From positions 86,875 through 150,874 of the forward strand of contig QBVD01000041.1 of the NCBI GenBank assembly GCA_003058525.1: 64,000 nt of DNA, read 5' to 3'. Of the stretch, positions 28,165 through 37,488 are shown piece by piece; position 1 is the first letter of the stretch; each line of letters opens with the position of its first letter. Below the pieces are notes generated by a model, which worked only from the letters and a program-made list of their open reading frames with translations, made no database searches and had not been told where the DNA came from. Source of the DNA: a gamma proteobacterium symbiont of Ctena orbiculata (GTDB lineage: Bacteria; Pseudomonadota; Gammaproteobacteria; Chromatiales; Chromatiaceae). The position numbers were made by a program, and so were the translations under genes.

Positions 28165-28575
28165 CTAGGGCCTGTTATCCGGAACCAAGGCATTTTAATA
28201 GGATTTCGACTTTAATGAAATCGATAGCCTTGTTGATAATCCACCTCAATACAATCACCAAAGAGATAATTAAGGCGCCCGCCCAGAATGTACTTTTATA
28301 AATTTAATGAGGCAGCATTCAGAGAACAACCCAATGCCGGCAACGCATGCCGCGAGAGGTAACCCTTACATATTCAAGATTGTATTCAACTCGATGATCG
28401 GACAGGCGCTGGAGGACAAGTGAGGATTTGTTGGCGATAATCCAGCGACTTTACGCGAGCGGTTATAGATTGATCCCAAGCGTTGGCTCTATATTGAGTC
28501 AGAATATTGAGAGCAGTTTCGAACATTATACCGGGTTCTGCTTCAGGCTCATTGAGGCCTACCGGATAACAGGTT
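28165..28575. repeat. Inverted-repeat-bounded, decayed element upstream of trpD
   Basis: CCTGTTATCCGG (28171-28182) and CCGGATAACAGG (28562-28573) are perfect 12-bp inverted repeats 379 bases apart. The outer bases (CTAGGGCCTGTTA) resemble the end of the MITE-like family. Inside, plus-strand frames are partly coherent with a few stops: one runs MYFYKFNEAAFREQPNAGNA, another reads NPATLRERL-stop-IDPKRWLYIESEY-stop-EQFRTLYRVLL. I read this as a small mobile cassette whose gene has decayed; the gene family is not recognised. The whole 521-base gap 28153-28673 contains no intact gene. Confidence 0.6.
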
Positions 28576-28673
28576 TCTGAATAATGCCTGATCCTCGTCT
28601 GCTTTCACAAGACATCACATGAGCTCACATCGCTTAATAGCTTTCTTGTGTAAATTTCGGCTTTGTTGAGGGC

Positions 28674-30245
28674 TCAGATCCTAAAGCCGCGAACCACAGA
28701 GCGCATGTTCTCAGCCAGCCCGGCAAGATCCTTGGAGAGTTCGGTCATGGCCTCCGCGCTACGGGCATTGGTCTGTGCAGCATCTCCCACTGAATGGATG
28801 TTACCGCTGATGTCCTGGGCGACGATGCTCTGTTGATTGGCGGCGGTGGCCACCATCTGGTTGAGGTCGCTGATTTCGGTAATCATCCCCGTGATCTCAT
28901 TCAACACATCGACAACCTTGCTCGACTGATCGATACCGACCCGCGCCTGGTTGCTGCCCTCATCCATCACCCGGCCCGCCTCATGGGCCCGTCGCTGCAG
29001 TTTTTCGATCATCTGATTGATCTCTTCCGTCGATCGTTGGGTGCGGTCCGCCAGGGTTCTGACCTCATCCGCCACCACCGCGAAGCCTCGGCCATGTACA
29101 CCGGCCCTTGCCGCTTCGATGGCCGCGTTCAGCGCCAATAGATTGGTCTGTTCGGCTATCTCCCTGATGACATCGAGTATCTTGCCGATCGCGTCACTCT
29201 CCGATTCCAGGGTCCGGATCGTCTCAGCCGCCGTCTCGACCTCGCCGGCCATGCTGTTGATCATATTCATGGCTTCCCCAACGACCGACCTTCCGGCGGT
29301 GGCCGCATCATTCGATTTTCTGGTAGTATCGGCCGCGCTTTCTGCCGTTTTGGCCACCTCGACGATGGAATGGGACATCTCCTCCGAAGCGGTGGCCATC
29401 TGCTCGAGTGTGGAGCGCTGTCGACAGATCTCATTACCGACTTCAGCAACGGTTTCCGCCGATTTACAGGCATCCGACGCCAACTGTTTCGCGGTTTCAT
29501 CCAGGCGTCCGAGCACGGTCCTCAATCCCGCCTGCACCATCACTCCCGCCAACTCCACTGCGCCGACATCGCTCATATTGCCTGTATAGACATACTGCAT
29601 GATCGGGTTATTCACCAGTCGCCTGGCCCGCGCCGCCGATTGTCTCACTTCGCGGGTCGCAATTGAGGCCACGCCATAGCTGATCACTATGCCGCCCATC
29701 CAGCCCAACAGCTGTGGCAACCATGACCAGCCACCGAATAACGAGAAGAGCGCCATCGGCAGGCTGAAGATCAACGCCAGCCAGAAAAACTGACGCAGTG
29801 TGCTGCCGGGCCGAAAACGCAGCGCGAAGGGTATGCGGCCTTTGCGCAGGGATGTATAGAGTTTCTCCGCCCGCGCCACCCGTTCACGGCTGGGAGCGAC
29901 ACGTACCGACTGGTAACCCACCTTGGTCTCACCCTCATACACCGACGTCACATAGGCGTCCACCCAGTAATAGCCGCCATCCTTGCTGCGGTTTTTCACA
30001 ATCCCCATCCAGGACTCATCCCGCTTCAGCGTCTCCCATAGATCGGCGAAGGCCTCTGGCGGCATATCCGGGTGGCGAACGATATTGTGGTTGACGTTCA
30101 GCAATTCATCCCGGGAGTACTGACTGATGTCAACAAAGGCCTGATTGGCCTGGGTGATGATACCTTTAAGGTCGGTGGTCGATATGAGTTCAGCGTCCGA
30201 TGCTACCGAGGATTCCTGATCCTTGATCGGTAGATTGATTTTCAT
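28674..30245 (-). CDS. PAS-domain methyl-accepting chemotaxis protein (Aer-like)
   Basis: 523 residues. N-terminal PAS domain (about 15-115; [37 protein letters not shown]) of the Aer type, then two hydrophobic segments ([20 protein letters not shown] and [19 protein letters not shown]), a HAMP-like region and a signalling coiled coil. The hairpin tip [20 protein letters not shown] is the canonical receptor signature contacting CheA/CheW. PAS instead of a periplasmic domain suggests sensing of redox or energy state from inside. It diverges from the HD-GYP gene. No che genes are present. Confidence 0.93.
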   Translation of the reverse strand: MKINLPIKDQESSVASDAELISTTDLKGIITQANQAFVDISQYSRDELLNVNHNIVRHPDMPPEAFADLWETLKRDESWMGIVKNRSKDGGYYWVDAYVTSVYEGETKVGYQSVRVAPSRERVARAEKLYTSLRKGRIPFALRFRPGSTLRQFFWLALIFSLPMALFSLFGGWSWLPQLLGWMGGIVISYGVASIATREVRQSAARARRLVNNPIMQYVYTGNMSDVGAVELAGVMVQAGLRTVLGRLDETAKQLASDACKSAETVAEVGNEICRQRSTLEQMATASEEMSHSIVEVAKTAESAADTTRKSNDAATAGRSVVGEAMNMINSMAGEVETAAETIRTLESESDAIGKILDVIREIAEQTNLLALNAAIEAARAGVHGRGFAVVADEVRTLADRTQRSTEEINQMIEKLQRRAHEAGRVMDEGSNQARVGIDQSSKVVDVLNEITGMITEISDLNQMVATAANQQSIVAQDISGNIHSVGDAAQTNARSAEAMTELSKDLAGLAENMRSVVRGFRI

Positions 30246-30606
30246 TGCGGTAGGTGCCTTTAAAGACAGATTAAACTACAACGTGTATCGGCCGGATAGA
30301 CTTTAACTGAAGGACTTTCTGGCACAATGAGGGTAAATAGTCACTATTGTCCTGAACTGTAACAATCGGGTCTTGCACGACAGATGCCGTTTTATTCGCA
30401 TATCGGGTAATTGGTCGGCAGTCTCTACCGCTGCCTACCGCAAAAAGTACGATAAAAATCCCATTTATTAAAGAACAACATAAAATGCACGCATTACAAA
30501 TCGGAATGCTCCTTCTATTTAACATTTTATAACTCAAGCAAAGTTCAAATTAGCCGAAACAACCATTGCGACAATACCACTGTTTTTATGGTACTACTCC
30601 AGTGAA
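30246..30606. promoter_or_regulatory. Divergent intergenic region, MCP / HD-GYP
   Basis: 361 AT-rich bases between the divergent starts of the chemoreceptor and the HD-GYP protein. On the minus strand GCCGATAC (30285-30292), 40 bases from the receptor start, resembles a sigma-28 -10 element, but no TAAA sits at the right distance. No hairpin terminator or small gene is seen. Confidence 0.4.
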
Positions 30607-31821
30607 ATGATTAAACAGATTACCACGCAACAAATCAGACCGGGCATGTATGTCCATAAACTGGATTGCTCATGGCTGGATCACCCTTTCGCAAGAAATA
30701 GCTTCCTCATCAAAGATATGGATGATGTACGTAAATTGCGTGGCGTAAAATTCAGTCAAATTTTGATTGATACGGAGAAGGGCCTTGACGTCGATGTGCG
30801 GATTGCAACCCAGGCCTCGGATCCACAGCCGGAAGAGACGGTTGAAAAAGAGGTTAAATGTCCGAAAGACAGGCAGAAACGTATTTCGGTGGCGGAGGAG
30901 CGGCAGCGGGCTGGTGCGGTCAAGCAAGAGGCCGAGCGTGTGATCACAGGGATCATGGCGGACATCAAGCTGGGTAAAAGGATCGATGCTGAACGCGTGT
31001 CACCGGTCGTGGAGCATATGATGGGATCAGTATTCCGCAACGAAGACGCCCTGCTGGGATTGACCCGCATCCGTCAGATGGACAAGTACACCTTTGAACA
31101 TTCGGTGAGCGTATCGGTATTGTTAATCGCATTTGCGAAACAACTTGGGTTGGAAGAGTCGATTATTCGGGATTTGGGCATTGGCGGGTTATTGCACGAT
31201 ATCGGTAAAATGCGTGTTCCCGATAAGATCCTGAATAAACCGGGGCGTCTGAACGATGAAGAGTTCGCGGTCATACGTGAACATGTGAATCATGGTCACG
31301 GCCTGGTTGACGGCGTGGAAACGATATCCGCCACCGCGCTGGAAGTCGTGACGCAGCACCATGAGCGCATCGACGGCAGCGGCTATCCATGCAAACTGCA
31401 AGGTCATGAGACCAGTTTAAATGGAAAAATGGCTGCCGTGGTGGATGTCTATGACGCCATTACAAGCGATCGCGTCTACCATAAAGGACAACTGCCAAGC
31501 GTGGTGCTGAAACGCATGATAGAGTGGAGCGGTTCCCATTTCGATCCAAAGTTGGTGCAGCACTTTATTCAATGTGTCGGCATCTATCCGGTGGGCTCAG
31601 TGGTGGCGTTGGAAAGCGAGCGCCTGGCGATCGTGATCCAGTCGCCCGAGGAAGGCCTATTGGAGCCCCTGGTCAACATGGTTTACGACCTTCGCAAACG
31701 CCGCTTTATCACACCCCGGCTACTCGATCTGGCAAACCAGCCGGAGGGCGAAAAGGATCGCATACTGCGCCTGGAATCTGCTGAGAGTTACGGCATTCGG
31801 CCTGAAGTGTTCATGCAATAA
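30607..31821 (+). CDS. HD-GYP domain protein, probable cyclic-di-GMP phosphodiesterase
   Basis: 404 residues. N-terminal DUF3391 (about 1-130; RPGMYVHKLDCSWLDHPF), a charged linker, then a HD-GYP domain with LLHDIGKMRVPDKILNKPG and HHERIDGSGYPCKLQG. The HD metal ligands and the GYP motif are intact, so hydrolysis of c-di-GMP to GMP is expected. A C-terminal ~80-residue extension is common in this subfamily. It faces trpG tail-to-tail. Confidence 0.93.
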   Translation: MIKQITTQQIRPGMYVHKLDCSWLDHPFARNSFLIKDMDDVRKLRGVKFSQILIDTEKGLDVDVRIATQASDPQPEETVEKEVKCPKDRQKRISVAEERQRAGAVKQEAERVITGIMADIKLGKRIDAERVSPVVEHMMGSVFRNEDALLGLTRIRQMDKYTFEHSVSVSVLLIAFAKQLGLEESIIRDLGIGGLLHDIGKMRVPDKILNKPGRLNDEEFAVIREHVNHGHGLVDGVETISATALEVVTQHHERIDGSGYPCKLQGHETSLNGKMAAVVDVYDAITSDRVYHKGQLPSVVLKRMIEWSGSHFDPKLVQHFIQCVGIYPVGSVVALESERLAIVIQSPEEGLLEPLVNMVYDLRKRRFITPRLLDLANQPEGEKDRILRLESAESYGIRPEVFMQ

Positions 31822-31870
31822 TCTACAGCATAGGATGGCGGATAAAGAAGGAGTATTGCCTTAAAGGGAT

Positions 31871-31900
31871 GCGCCCCGAAGGAAACGCCCTTGGGGTTCG
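31871..31900. repeat. CCCCGAAGG...CCTTGGGG hairpin module
   Basis: GCGCCCCGAAGGAAACGCCC followed by TTGGGGTTCG: an imperfect hairpin in the convergent gap between the HD-GYP gene and trpG. A version 26 of 30 bases identical lies inside the MITE-like copy at 63959-63988, while the other MITE copy lacks it. It has no T-run, but its position would suit a bidirectional transcription stop. Confidence 0.6.
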
Positions 31901-31938
31901 TTGTCGGGGCGGCGAGCCGCACACCACACCCAGAACAT

Positions 31939-31970
31939 CATTTGCGTCTTTTTGCGTTTATTTGCGGACT
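31939..31970. repeat. TTTGCG-rich dispersed 32-mer, copy A
   Basis: CATTTGCGTC...TTTGCGGACT, 27 of 32 bases identical to 35065-35096. Each has three TTGCG/TCGCG blocks at about 10-12-base spacing. Both copies lie just beyond the 3' ends of minus-strand genes (trpG and rpe). Similar sequences are scattered in many gammaproteobacterial genomes. Confidence 0.65.
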
Positions 31971-31978
31971 TTAAAAAC

Positions 31979-32557
31979 CTAACGTCCCTCGACGAAGTTG
32001 CGTAGCAGGTCATGCCCATAACGGGTGAGGATGGATTCGGGGTGAAACTGCACCCCCTGGATTGCCAGTTCCTTATGCCGTACACCCATGATCTCATCCA
32101 TCTCACCCTCATTCTCTGTCCAGGCCGTTATCTCCAGGCACGCGGGCAGGCTCTCCTTCTCGATCACCAGGGAGTGGTAGCGTGTCGCTTGGAAGGGATT
32201 TTCCAGTCCGCTGAAGACGCCTGCCCGGGCATGCAAAATGGGAGATGTCTTGCCGTGCATCACCTCCCGCGCGTGCACGATCTTGCCGCCGAAGGCCTGG
32301 CCAATGGATTGATGGCCAAGACAGACACCCAGGATCGGTATGCGTCCGGCATAGGCACGGATGGTCTCCACGGAGATGCCGGCCTCATTGGGTGTACAGG
32401 GCCCGGGAGAGATGACGATATGGTCGGGGGCGATGGCTTCGATCTGCCCTACCGTAATCTCATCGTTGCGCACCACCCTGACCTCGACACCGAGTTCACC
32501 CAGATACTGCACCAGGTTATAGGTGAAAGAGTCGTAATTATCGATCATCAACAACAT
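31979..32557 (-). CDS. trpG: Anthranilate synthase glutamine amidotransferase component
   Basis: 192 residues, class I glutamine amidotransferase. The catalytic triad is visible: Cys in [17 protein letters not shown], His and Glu in [11 protein letters not shown]. It supplies ammonia to TrpE, whose gene ends 2 bases upstream. It might also serve PabB, as is common for TrpG/PabA proteins in this class. Confidence 0.96.
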   Translation of the reverse strand: MLLMIDNYDSFTYNLVQYLGELGVEVRVVRNDEITVGQIEAIAPDHIVISPGPCTPNEAGISVETIRAYAGRIPILGVCLGHQSIGQAFGGKIVHAREVMHGKTSPILHARAGVFSGLENPFQATRYHSLVIEKESLPACLEITAWTENEGEMDEIMGVRHKELAIQGVQFHPESILTRYGHDLLRNFVEGR

Positions 32558-32559
32558 GA

Positions 32560-34068
32560 TTACGCCTCCTCATCACAGGCATGCCGATCCAGCCCAGCCT
32601 CTGCCAGAGCCACCGCGCGGAACACCGCCCGCCCTTTGTTCATGGTCTCCTTCCACTCCAGTTCGGGGATGGAGTCTGCAACCACCCCCGCACCGGCCTG
32701 GATGTGCAGGGTCTCGTCTTTGATGACCGCGGTCCTGATGGCGATGGCCGTATCCATATTGCCGTTCCACGAGAGATAACCGACCGCGCCGGAATAGATG
32801 CCCCGCTTCACCGGCTCCAGCTCATCGATGATCTCCATGGCGCGGATCTTCGGTGCCCCACTTACCGTACCGGCGGGAAAGGTGGCCCGCAGGACATCGA
32901 TGGCACTCATACCGTCACGCAACTCTCCGATGACGTTGGAGACGATATGCATGACATGGGAGTAACGTTCGACGATCATCTTGTCGGTCAACTCCACACT
33001 TCCGATCTTCGCCACGCGACCGGTGTCGTTGCGTCCGAGGTCGATCAGCATCAGGTGTTCCGCCAGCTCCTTGGGATCCGCCAGCAGCTCAGCCTCCAGG
33101 GCCTTGTCCTCCTCTTCCGTATGTCCCCGCCGGCGGGTACCCGCGATGGGGCGTACCGTTACCACCCCATCCTCGAGACGGGTGAGGATCTCCGGCGAGG
33201 AGCCTACGATATGAAAACCGTCAAGATTGAGGTAGTACATGTAGGGTGAAGGATTGAGTCCACGCAAGGCCCGATAGAGGTCGATGGGCGGAGCCTGAAA
33301 CGGGATGGAAAGACGCTGCGAGACGACCACCTGCATACAGTCACCCTCAAGGATATACTCCTTGATCCGTTCCACCGCCTGTTTGTAGCCCTGTTCGGTA
33401 AACCCGGAGACGAAATCGGACTCATTGACCATTCTTTCAGGACCGCAACTCTCCCGGGGTACGGGCTGCCTCATGGCGTATACCAACTCGCGGATCCTCG
33501 ATTCGGCCAACGCCAGAGTGCCTCCCTGGGTGGGATCCACATGCACAATGACGAACATCCGCCCCGACAGGTTGTCGAATACCACCACTTCGTCCGAAAC
33601 CATCAACAGAATATCGGGCGTCCCGAGTTGATCGGGATTGGGGCAATCGGCCAGTTTGGGTTCTATGTAACGGATGATGTCATATCCGAAATAGCCCACC
33701 AAACCACCATTGAAACGAGGTAAATCCTCCAGCTCGGCGGCCTTGAAGCGTTGCTGGAAGGACTCGATCCAGGCCAATGGATCATCCACCTGGTGGGATT
33801 CAATCACTTCGCCGTCGCTCACCACCTCGATCTGCAGGCCGTCAATCCTGACATGGGTACGGCATGGCAGGCCGATGATGGAGTAGCGCCCCCACTTCTC
33901 CCCGCCATGCACCGACTCAAATAGATACGAGTAGGGGCCATTGGCCAGCTTCATATAGACACTTAGGGGGGTATCGAGGTCCGCCAGGACCTCGCAGACG
34001 ACGGGAATGCGATTATAGCCCTGTTGCGCCAGGGCGGCGAACTGTTGGGGGGTCATTTTCCTCTCCAC
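32560..34068 (-). CDS. trpE: Anthranilate synthase component I
   Basis: 502 residues. Converts chorismate to anthranilate with TrpG. The feedback tryptophan site is seen in [18 protein letters not shown] (LFES version of LLES), and the chorismate-binding core has [54 protein letters not shown] and [16 protein letters not shown]. It is preceded by a possible Trp-rich leader peptide, so the operon is probably attenuated. Confidence 0.97.
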   Translation of the reverse strand: MERKMTPQQFAALAQQGYNRIPVVCEVLADLDTPLSVYMKLANGPYSYLFESVHGGEKWGRYSIIGLPCRTHVRIDGLQIEVVSDGEVIESHQVDDPLAWIESFQQRFKAAELEDLPRFNGGLVGYFGYDIIRYIEPKLADCPNPDQLGTPDILLMVSDEVVVFDNLSGRMFVIVHVDPTQGGTLALAESRIRELVYAMRQPVPRESCGPERMVNESDFVSGFTEQGYKQAVERIKEYILEGDCMQVVVSQRLSIPFQAPPIDLYRALRGLNPSPYMYYLNLDGFHIVGSSPEILTRLEDGVVTVRPIAGTRRRGHTEEEDKALEAELLADPKELAEHLMLIDLGRNDTGRVAKIGSVELTDKMIVERYSHVMHIVSNVIGELRDGMSAIDVLRATFPAGTVSGAPKIRAMEIIDELEPVKRGIYSGAVGYLSWNGNMDTAIAIRTAVIKDETLHIQAGAGVVADSIPELEWKETMNKGRAVFRAVALAEAGLDRHACDEEA

Positions 34069-34110
34069 ACAAAAGACCAGACGACGGGATTTAACGGGTT
34101 GGTTCTGGAA

Positions 34111-34167
34111 TCACCAACGCCATCGCGCGCCATACATTAAGGTCGTGTTGTGTGAAAGCAGGGTCAT
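34111..34167 (-). CDS. trpL: Possible trp operon leader peptide
   Basis: An 18-codon frame reads MTLLSHNTTLMYGARWRW then TGA, ending 42 bases before the trpE start. Two tryptophan codons sit immediately before the stop, as in attenuation leaders. GUUGGU, overlapping the last Trp codon and stop, can pair with ACCAAC 9 bases further on, and CCAGA can pair with UCUGG just before UCUUUU: a plausible pair of competing hairpins. Against it, the Shine-Dalgarno is weak and the terminator stem short. Inferred from layout. Confidence 0.5.
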   Translation of the reverse strand: MTLLSHNTTLMYGARWRW

Positions 34168-34224
34168 TTCGTATTGTTTACCGTCAATAGTTGCTGCTAA
34201 CCATAATCAAAACTTAGGCAGGTC

Positions 34225-34902
34225 TCAAGCGGCATTTTCCAACAATGCACTGATCTCGGCCAATGAGTCGAGCACGGCATCCGGGTTATAGTGCCGGATA
34301 TCCTCGCCATGGTTGTAACCGTAACTCATGCAGACAATCTGAAAACCGGCGGCACGGGCCGCTTTCACATCGCTCTGTGAATCACCCACCATCAGTGAGG
34401 CGGTCGGGTCAGCCGACAGTTGTTCGGCTGCATGCAGCAGCGGCATCGGATCGGGCTTCTTCTTCGGCAGCGTATCGCCGGCAATGACTATCTCAAAATC
34501 GTCATGAACACCCAGATCCCGCAGTAGCGGCAGGGTGAACTGGGCTGCCTTGTTGGTCACACAGCCGAGGCGAAAGCCTTTTCTCTTCAAATAGTCCAGA
34601 CCTTCGCGAATTCCCGGATAGAGCACTGAACGCTTACTCGTGTTTTCAGCATAGAGATCGAGAAAGAGGGGATAGGCGCGCTCATAGTCGGCTTCGTCCG
34701 GTTCACCGTCAAGCTGGCCGATGAGGGCTCGGCGCACCAGGCGCTCCACCCCATTACCGACCCAGTCCCGCACTTTTGTTTCACCGTGGCGCGGTCGACC
34801 CAGCCGACCCATCATCTCATCCACGCAATAGGCCAGATCAGGCACGCTGTCGACCAGGGTGCCGTCCACGTCGATGAGGATCATTTCGGGTTTCTTAATC
34901 AT
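34225..34902 (-). CDS. gph: Phosphoglycolate phosphatase
   Basis: 225 residues, HAD superfamily subclass IA. Motif I is ILIDVDGTLVDSVPDL, motif II GCVTNKA, motif III/IV KKKPDPMPLL with SLMVGDSQSDVKAARAAGF. It removes 2-phosphoglycolate, which is formed by Rubisco oxygenation (relevant if the cell fixes CO2) and by DNA repair. It lies between rpe and trpE in the standard gammaproteobacterial order. Confidence 0.93.
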   Translation of the reverse strand: MIKKPEMILIDVDGTLVDSVPDLAYCVDEMMGRLGRPRHGETKVRDWVGNGVERLVRRALIGQLDGEPDEADYERAYPLFLDLYAENTSKRSVLYPGIREGLDYLKRKGFRLGCVTNKAAQFTLPLLRDLGVHDDFEIVIAGDTLPKKKPDPMPLLHAAEQLSADPTASLMVGDSQSDVKAARAAGFQIVCMSYGYNHGEDIRHYNPDAVLDSLAEISALLENAA

Positions 34903-34967
34903 GACTGCATGTTCTCAATCGGAGGCTGTAAAAGGTCCGCGAATGGAGAGTTATTGATCGTTTATGG

Positions 34968-35037
34968 GTAGGGTGCGGCTTGCCGCACCGTGCACGGTTG
35001 AACCGACCTATCAATGGTGCGTCAAGCCGCACCCTAC
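34968..35037. repeat. GTAGGGTGCGG inverted repeat, 70 bp
   Basis: The 22-base arms 34968-34989 (beginning GTAGGGTGCGGCTTG) and 35016-35037 are inverted copies with one mismatch, separated by 26 bases. The family is a common dispersed proteobacterial hairpin. A shorter relative with TGTAGGGTG / CACCCTACA lies between qmoB and hdrC at 61992. Confidence 0.8.
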
Positions 35038-35064
35038 ATGTCTGATTAGTAACATCGTCAAAAA

Positions 35065-35096
35065 CATTTGCGTTTATTCGCGTTCACTTGCGGACT
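35065..35096. repeat. TTTGCG-rich dispersed 32-mer, copy B
   Basis: Partner of the copy at 31939-31970 (27 of 32 identical). It lies 20 bases beyond the 3' end of rpe and 28 bases from the 70-bp inverted repeat. Confidence 0.65.
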
Positions 35097-35115
35097 CATC
35101 ATTCATTCAAACAAA

Positions 35116-35817
35116 TCAAACCTTGGCCAATTCCGCCTTCATTTTTCCGACGATGGTATCGTAACGGTTGGCATCGCCCGCTTCGGGAAAGCCGAAAATC
35201 CCCGATCCCGCCACGAAGGTGTCGGCTCCGGCGGCCTTGATCTCGGCGATATTGTCGACCTTGACGCCGCCATCGATCTCGAGGCGGATATCCAAGCCTG
35301 AATCATCGATCAGTTTGCGGCACTGGCGTAGTTTATCCATGGTGGCGGGAATAAAGCTCTGACCGCCGAATCCCGGGTTGACCGACATCAGCAGAATCAT
35401 GTCGACCTTATCGAGCACATAGTCGAGATGGGACAGGGGAGTAGCCGGATTGAACACCAGACCCGATTTACAACCCTCGCTGCGTATCAACTGCAGACTG
35501 CGGTCGATATGCTCGGAGGCCTCCGGGTGGAAGGTGATGTAAGTGGCCCCGGCCTTGGCGAAATCGGGGATGATGCGGTCTACAGGCTTGACCATCATAT
35601 GGACATCGATATCGGCTGTGACGCCATGTTTGCGTAGGGCCTCGCAGACCAGCGGACCGATGGTCAGGTTCGGCACATAATGGTTGTCCATGACGTCAAA
35701 ATGAACGATCTCAGCACCTGATGCGAGGACGCTATCCACCTCTTCACCCAACTTGGCGAAATCCGCTGACAATATTGACGGTGCGATCTTATCGGATTGA
35801 CGGGCCATGTTTTTCAT
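35116..35817 (-). CDS. rpe: Ribulose-phosphate 3-epimerase
   Basis: 233 residues, TIM barrel. Interconverts ribulose-5-phosphate and xylulose-5-phosphate in the pentose phosphate and Calvin cycles. The metal-ligand motifs are intact: [35 protein letters not shown] (the more usual text is DVMDxHFVPN), [23 protein letters not shown] and [12 protein letters not shown]. It begins the rpe-gph-trpE run on the minus strand. Confidence 0.96.
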   Translation of the reverse strand: MKNMARQSDKIAPSILSADFAKLGEEVDSVLASGAEIVHFDVMDNHYVPNLTIGPLVCEALRKHGVTADIDVHMMVKPVDRIIPDFAKAGATYITFHPEASEHIDRSLQLIRSEGCKSGLVFNPATPLSHLDYVLDKVDMILLMSVNPGFGGQSFIPATMDKLRQCRKLIDDSGLDIRLEIDGGVKVDNIAEIKAAGADTFVAGSGIFGFPEAGDANRYDTIVGKMKAELAKV

Positions 35818-35825
35818 CTCCTACT

Positions 35826-35967
35826 GTTCTGCCGGCTGTGGCCTGGGAAACCCATTTTCTCGCCACATTACCAAAAAAAGGAGGCCACTTTACCCCAAAG
35901 CGCCACCATTTTCAGCTATCCCCTTTGTAGGGCATTACCCACAGCCGGCAATCGCAGTCGGCAGAAC
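35826..35967. repeat. Inverted-repeat-bounded segment between rpe and DUF3530 gene
   Basis: TGCCGGCTGTGG (35830-35841) and CCACAGCCGGCA (35939-35950) are perfect 12-bp inverted repeats. In addition GTTCTGCC (35826-35833) pairs with GGCAGAAC (35960-35967), so the outer arms pair after a 9-base bulge. The 97 bases between have no reading frame. It could be a small non-autonomous element or a cruciform in the divergent promoter region. Confidence 0.6.
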
Positions 35968-36058
35968 TCTGCAATCAAGCATGCTTCTGACGGACCCATG
36001 GCTATTCAACCTTTAGCGAGGGTACACTAAGATCGTTGTAAGGCCTAAGGAATTCCAT

Positions 36059-36886
36059 GTGAATCGCTACCTTTGCACAACCAAGCTGAGACGAAGAAGA
36101 ATCACCCCTGTTCCAATTCACCAGCTGTTCCTGCTGCTGCTTATCGGCATGGCGGAAATATCGCTTGCCGCCAATCTGAGCCGTGAACAGCGAGTTTCGG
36201 AAGCGCTGGAGGCGGCGCTCTCTGAAGGCAGTCCGGTATGGCTTGAAGCCGAATCAGTGCGCTTTCTGGCGATTCACAGGGAGACGTCCTCGGTAAAACG
36301 CCTTGGCAGTGCCGTTTTGTTACATGACAGAGGCTCCCATGCCGATTGGCACGAAGTCATCAATCCCTTAAGACGCCACCTGGCTGAAAGGGGTTGGGAT
36401 ACCCTATCGATTCAAACACCGATCACTGACGATCCGTCTGACCCTGTGACCATTCAGTCATTGATCGAACTGAGTCTGCCGCGCATCCAGGCCGCCATCG
36501 ATTTCCTGACTGAGCAACAAACCGGCGAGACGGTCCTGATAGGACATGGACTGGGCGCCGGGATGGCCATGAACTTTGTGACTCAGCCAGGCAACCGGAT
36601 TGGGGCGATTGCCGCCATCGGAGTGGCAATGTCCGCCGATGATGAGCAGGATCCGGCGTTTTTGGCCATCAAGGGGGCGGAAACAGCGATACTCGATCTC
36701 TATGGCAGCCGTGACCATCCCTCTGTGGTCGACAGTGCACCACTGCGCCGCGCCATTGCCGTAAGGAATGGACGAAAAAAATACCGTCAGGTTGAAGTAT
36801 CCGGCGCCGATCACTTTTTCAGCGGCATGCAGGAGGAGTTAGGCTATCGTATCGCTGCATGGTTAAGACAGGCTGTGCGCCAATAG
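36059..36886 (+). CDS. DUF3530 family protein, alpha/beta-hydrolase-like, exported
   Basis: 275 residues from a GTG start with AAGGA 7-8 bases upstream. A signal peptide (LFLLLLIGMAEISLAAN) is preceded by an Arg-rich stretch. The body resembles the DUF3530 alpha/beta hydrolase fold: AVLLHDRGSHADWHEVINPL and the nucleophile-elbow-like LIGHGLGAGMAMNF, in which the usual Ser of GxSxG is Gly (GHGLG), followed by a late ADHFFSGM. It may therefore be a non-catalytic hydrolase relative. Function unknown. Confidence 0.75.
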   Translation: MNRYLCTTKLRRRRITPVPIHQLFLLLLIGMAEISLAANLSREQRVSEALEAALSEGSPVWLEAESVRFLAIHRETSSVKRLGSAVLLHDRGSHADWHEVINPLRRHLAERGWDTLSIQTPITDDPSDPVTIQSLIELSLPRIQAAIDFLTEQQTGETVLIGHGLGAGMAMNFVTQPGNRIGAIAAIGVAMSADDEQDPAFLAIKGAETAILDLYGSRDHPSVVDSAPLRRAIAVRNGRKKYRQVEVSGADHFFSGMQEELGYRIAAWLRQAVRQ

Positions 36887-36890
36887 CAAC

Positions 36891-37451
36891 CTACTCAACA
36901 TCCATCAATGCCTTGATCCGTCTGACATAGAAGCGGGTCTCACCGGGGGCATAGTACTCAACCTGACGCCATGCCTTGATCTCTCCATGTTCCTTCCTGG
37001 CTCTTTTATAGGCCTTGAGCACATTGCCGTAGCCGGCATTGTAGCTGGCCAGGGCGAAAGCCAGCCGTTGTTCCGTCGGCAAACCCTTTTTCCACTTCCG
37101 ATAGAGTTTGCGATCATAGTAGATCCCAGCAGCGATATTCCACCGGGGTTCGTTGATCAGGGTAAAGTGAGGATTGTCTTCCTTAATTTCTTCATAAGTG
37201 GCCGGCAGAATCTGCATGATGCCCTTTGCGCCAGCCGGGCTTTTGGCAGTCGGTTTCAAACCGGACTCGGCGATCGCCTGAGCCTTGAACCAGTACCAGT
37301 CGATATGCGGTCCAAAATAGTGTTTGGTGTATTTTCGAAAATAGTTGTCGTATTCACGGCTCCAGTGGTTATCCTTGACGAGCTTGAGTGCTCCGGCAAA
37401 GGCCAGGCCAGGCAGCAAAACCAGCAACAGCAACCAGCGTGGGGGCGACAT
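36891..37451 (-). CDS. Lytic transglycosylase, SLT domain
   Basis: 186 residues with a signal peptide (WLLLLVLLPGLAFAG). The catalytic glutamate lies in KAQAIAESGLKPTAKSPAGA, followed by GIMQILPATYEEI and the ASYNAGYGNVLKAYKRA motif of the MltE/Slt-C fold. It cleaves peptidoglycan glycan strands, forming 1,6-anhydromuramic ends. It converges on the DUF3530 gene (4 bases between). Confidence 0.9.
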   Translation of the reverse strand: MSPPRWLLLLVLLPGLAFAGALKLVKDNHWSREYDNYFRKYTKHYFGPHIDWYWFKAQAIAESGLKPTAKSPAGAKGIMQILPATYEEIKEDNPHFTLINEPRWNIAAGIYYDRKLYRKWKKGLPTEQRLAFALASYNAGYGNVLKAYKRARKEHGEIKAWRQVEYYAPGETRFYVRRIKALMDVE

Positions 37452-37488
37452 GGTGTGTCCGGATCTATTGAATCACAGTTGAGCGGCC

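Noticed and set aside
30285..30292. Sigma-28 flagellar promoter upstream of the chemoreceptor gene
   Set aside because: GCCGATAC is at a suitable distance from the start, but TAAA lies only 9 bases upstream where about 15 is needed, so the -35 element is missing.
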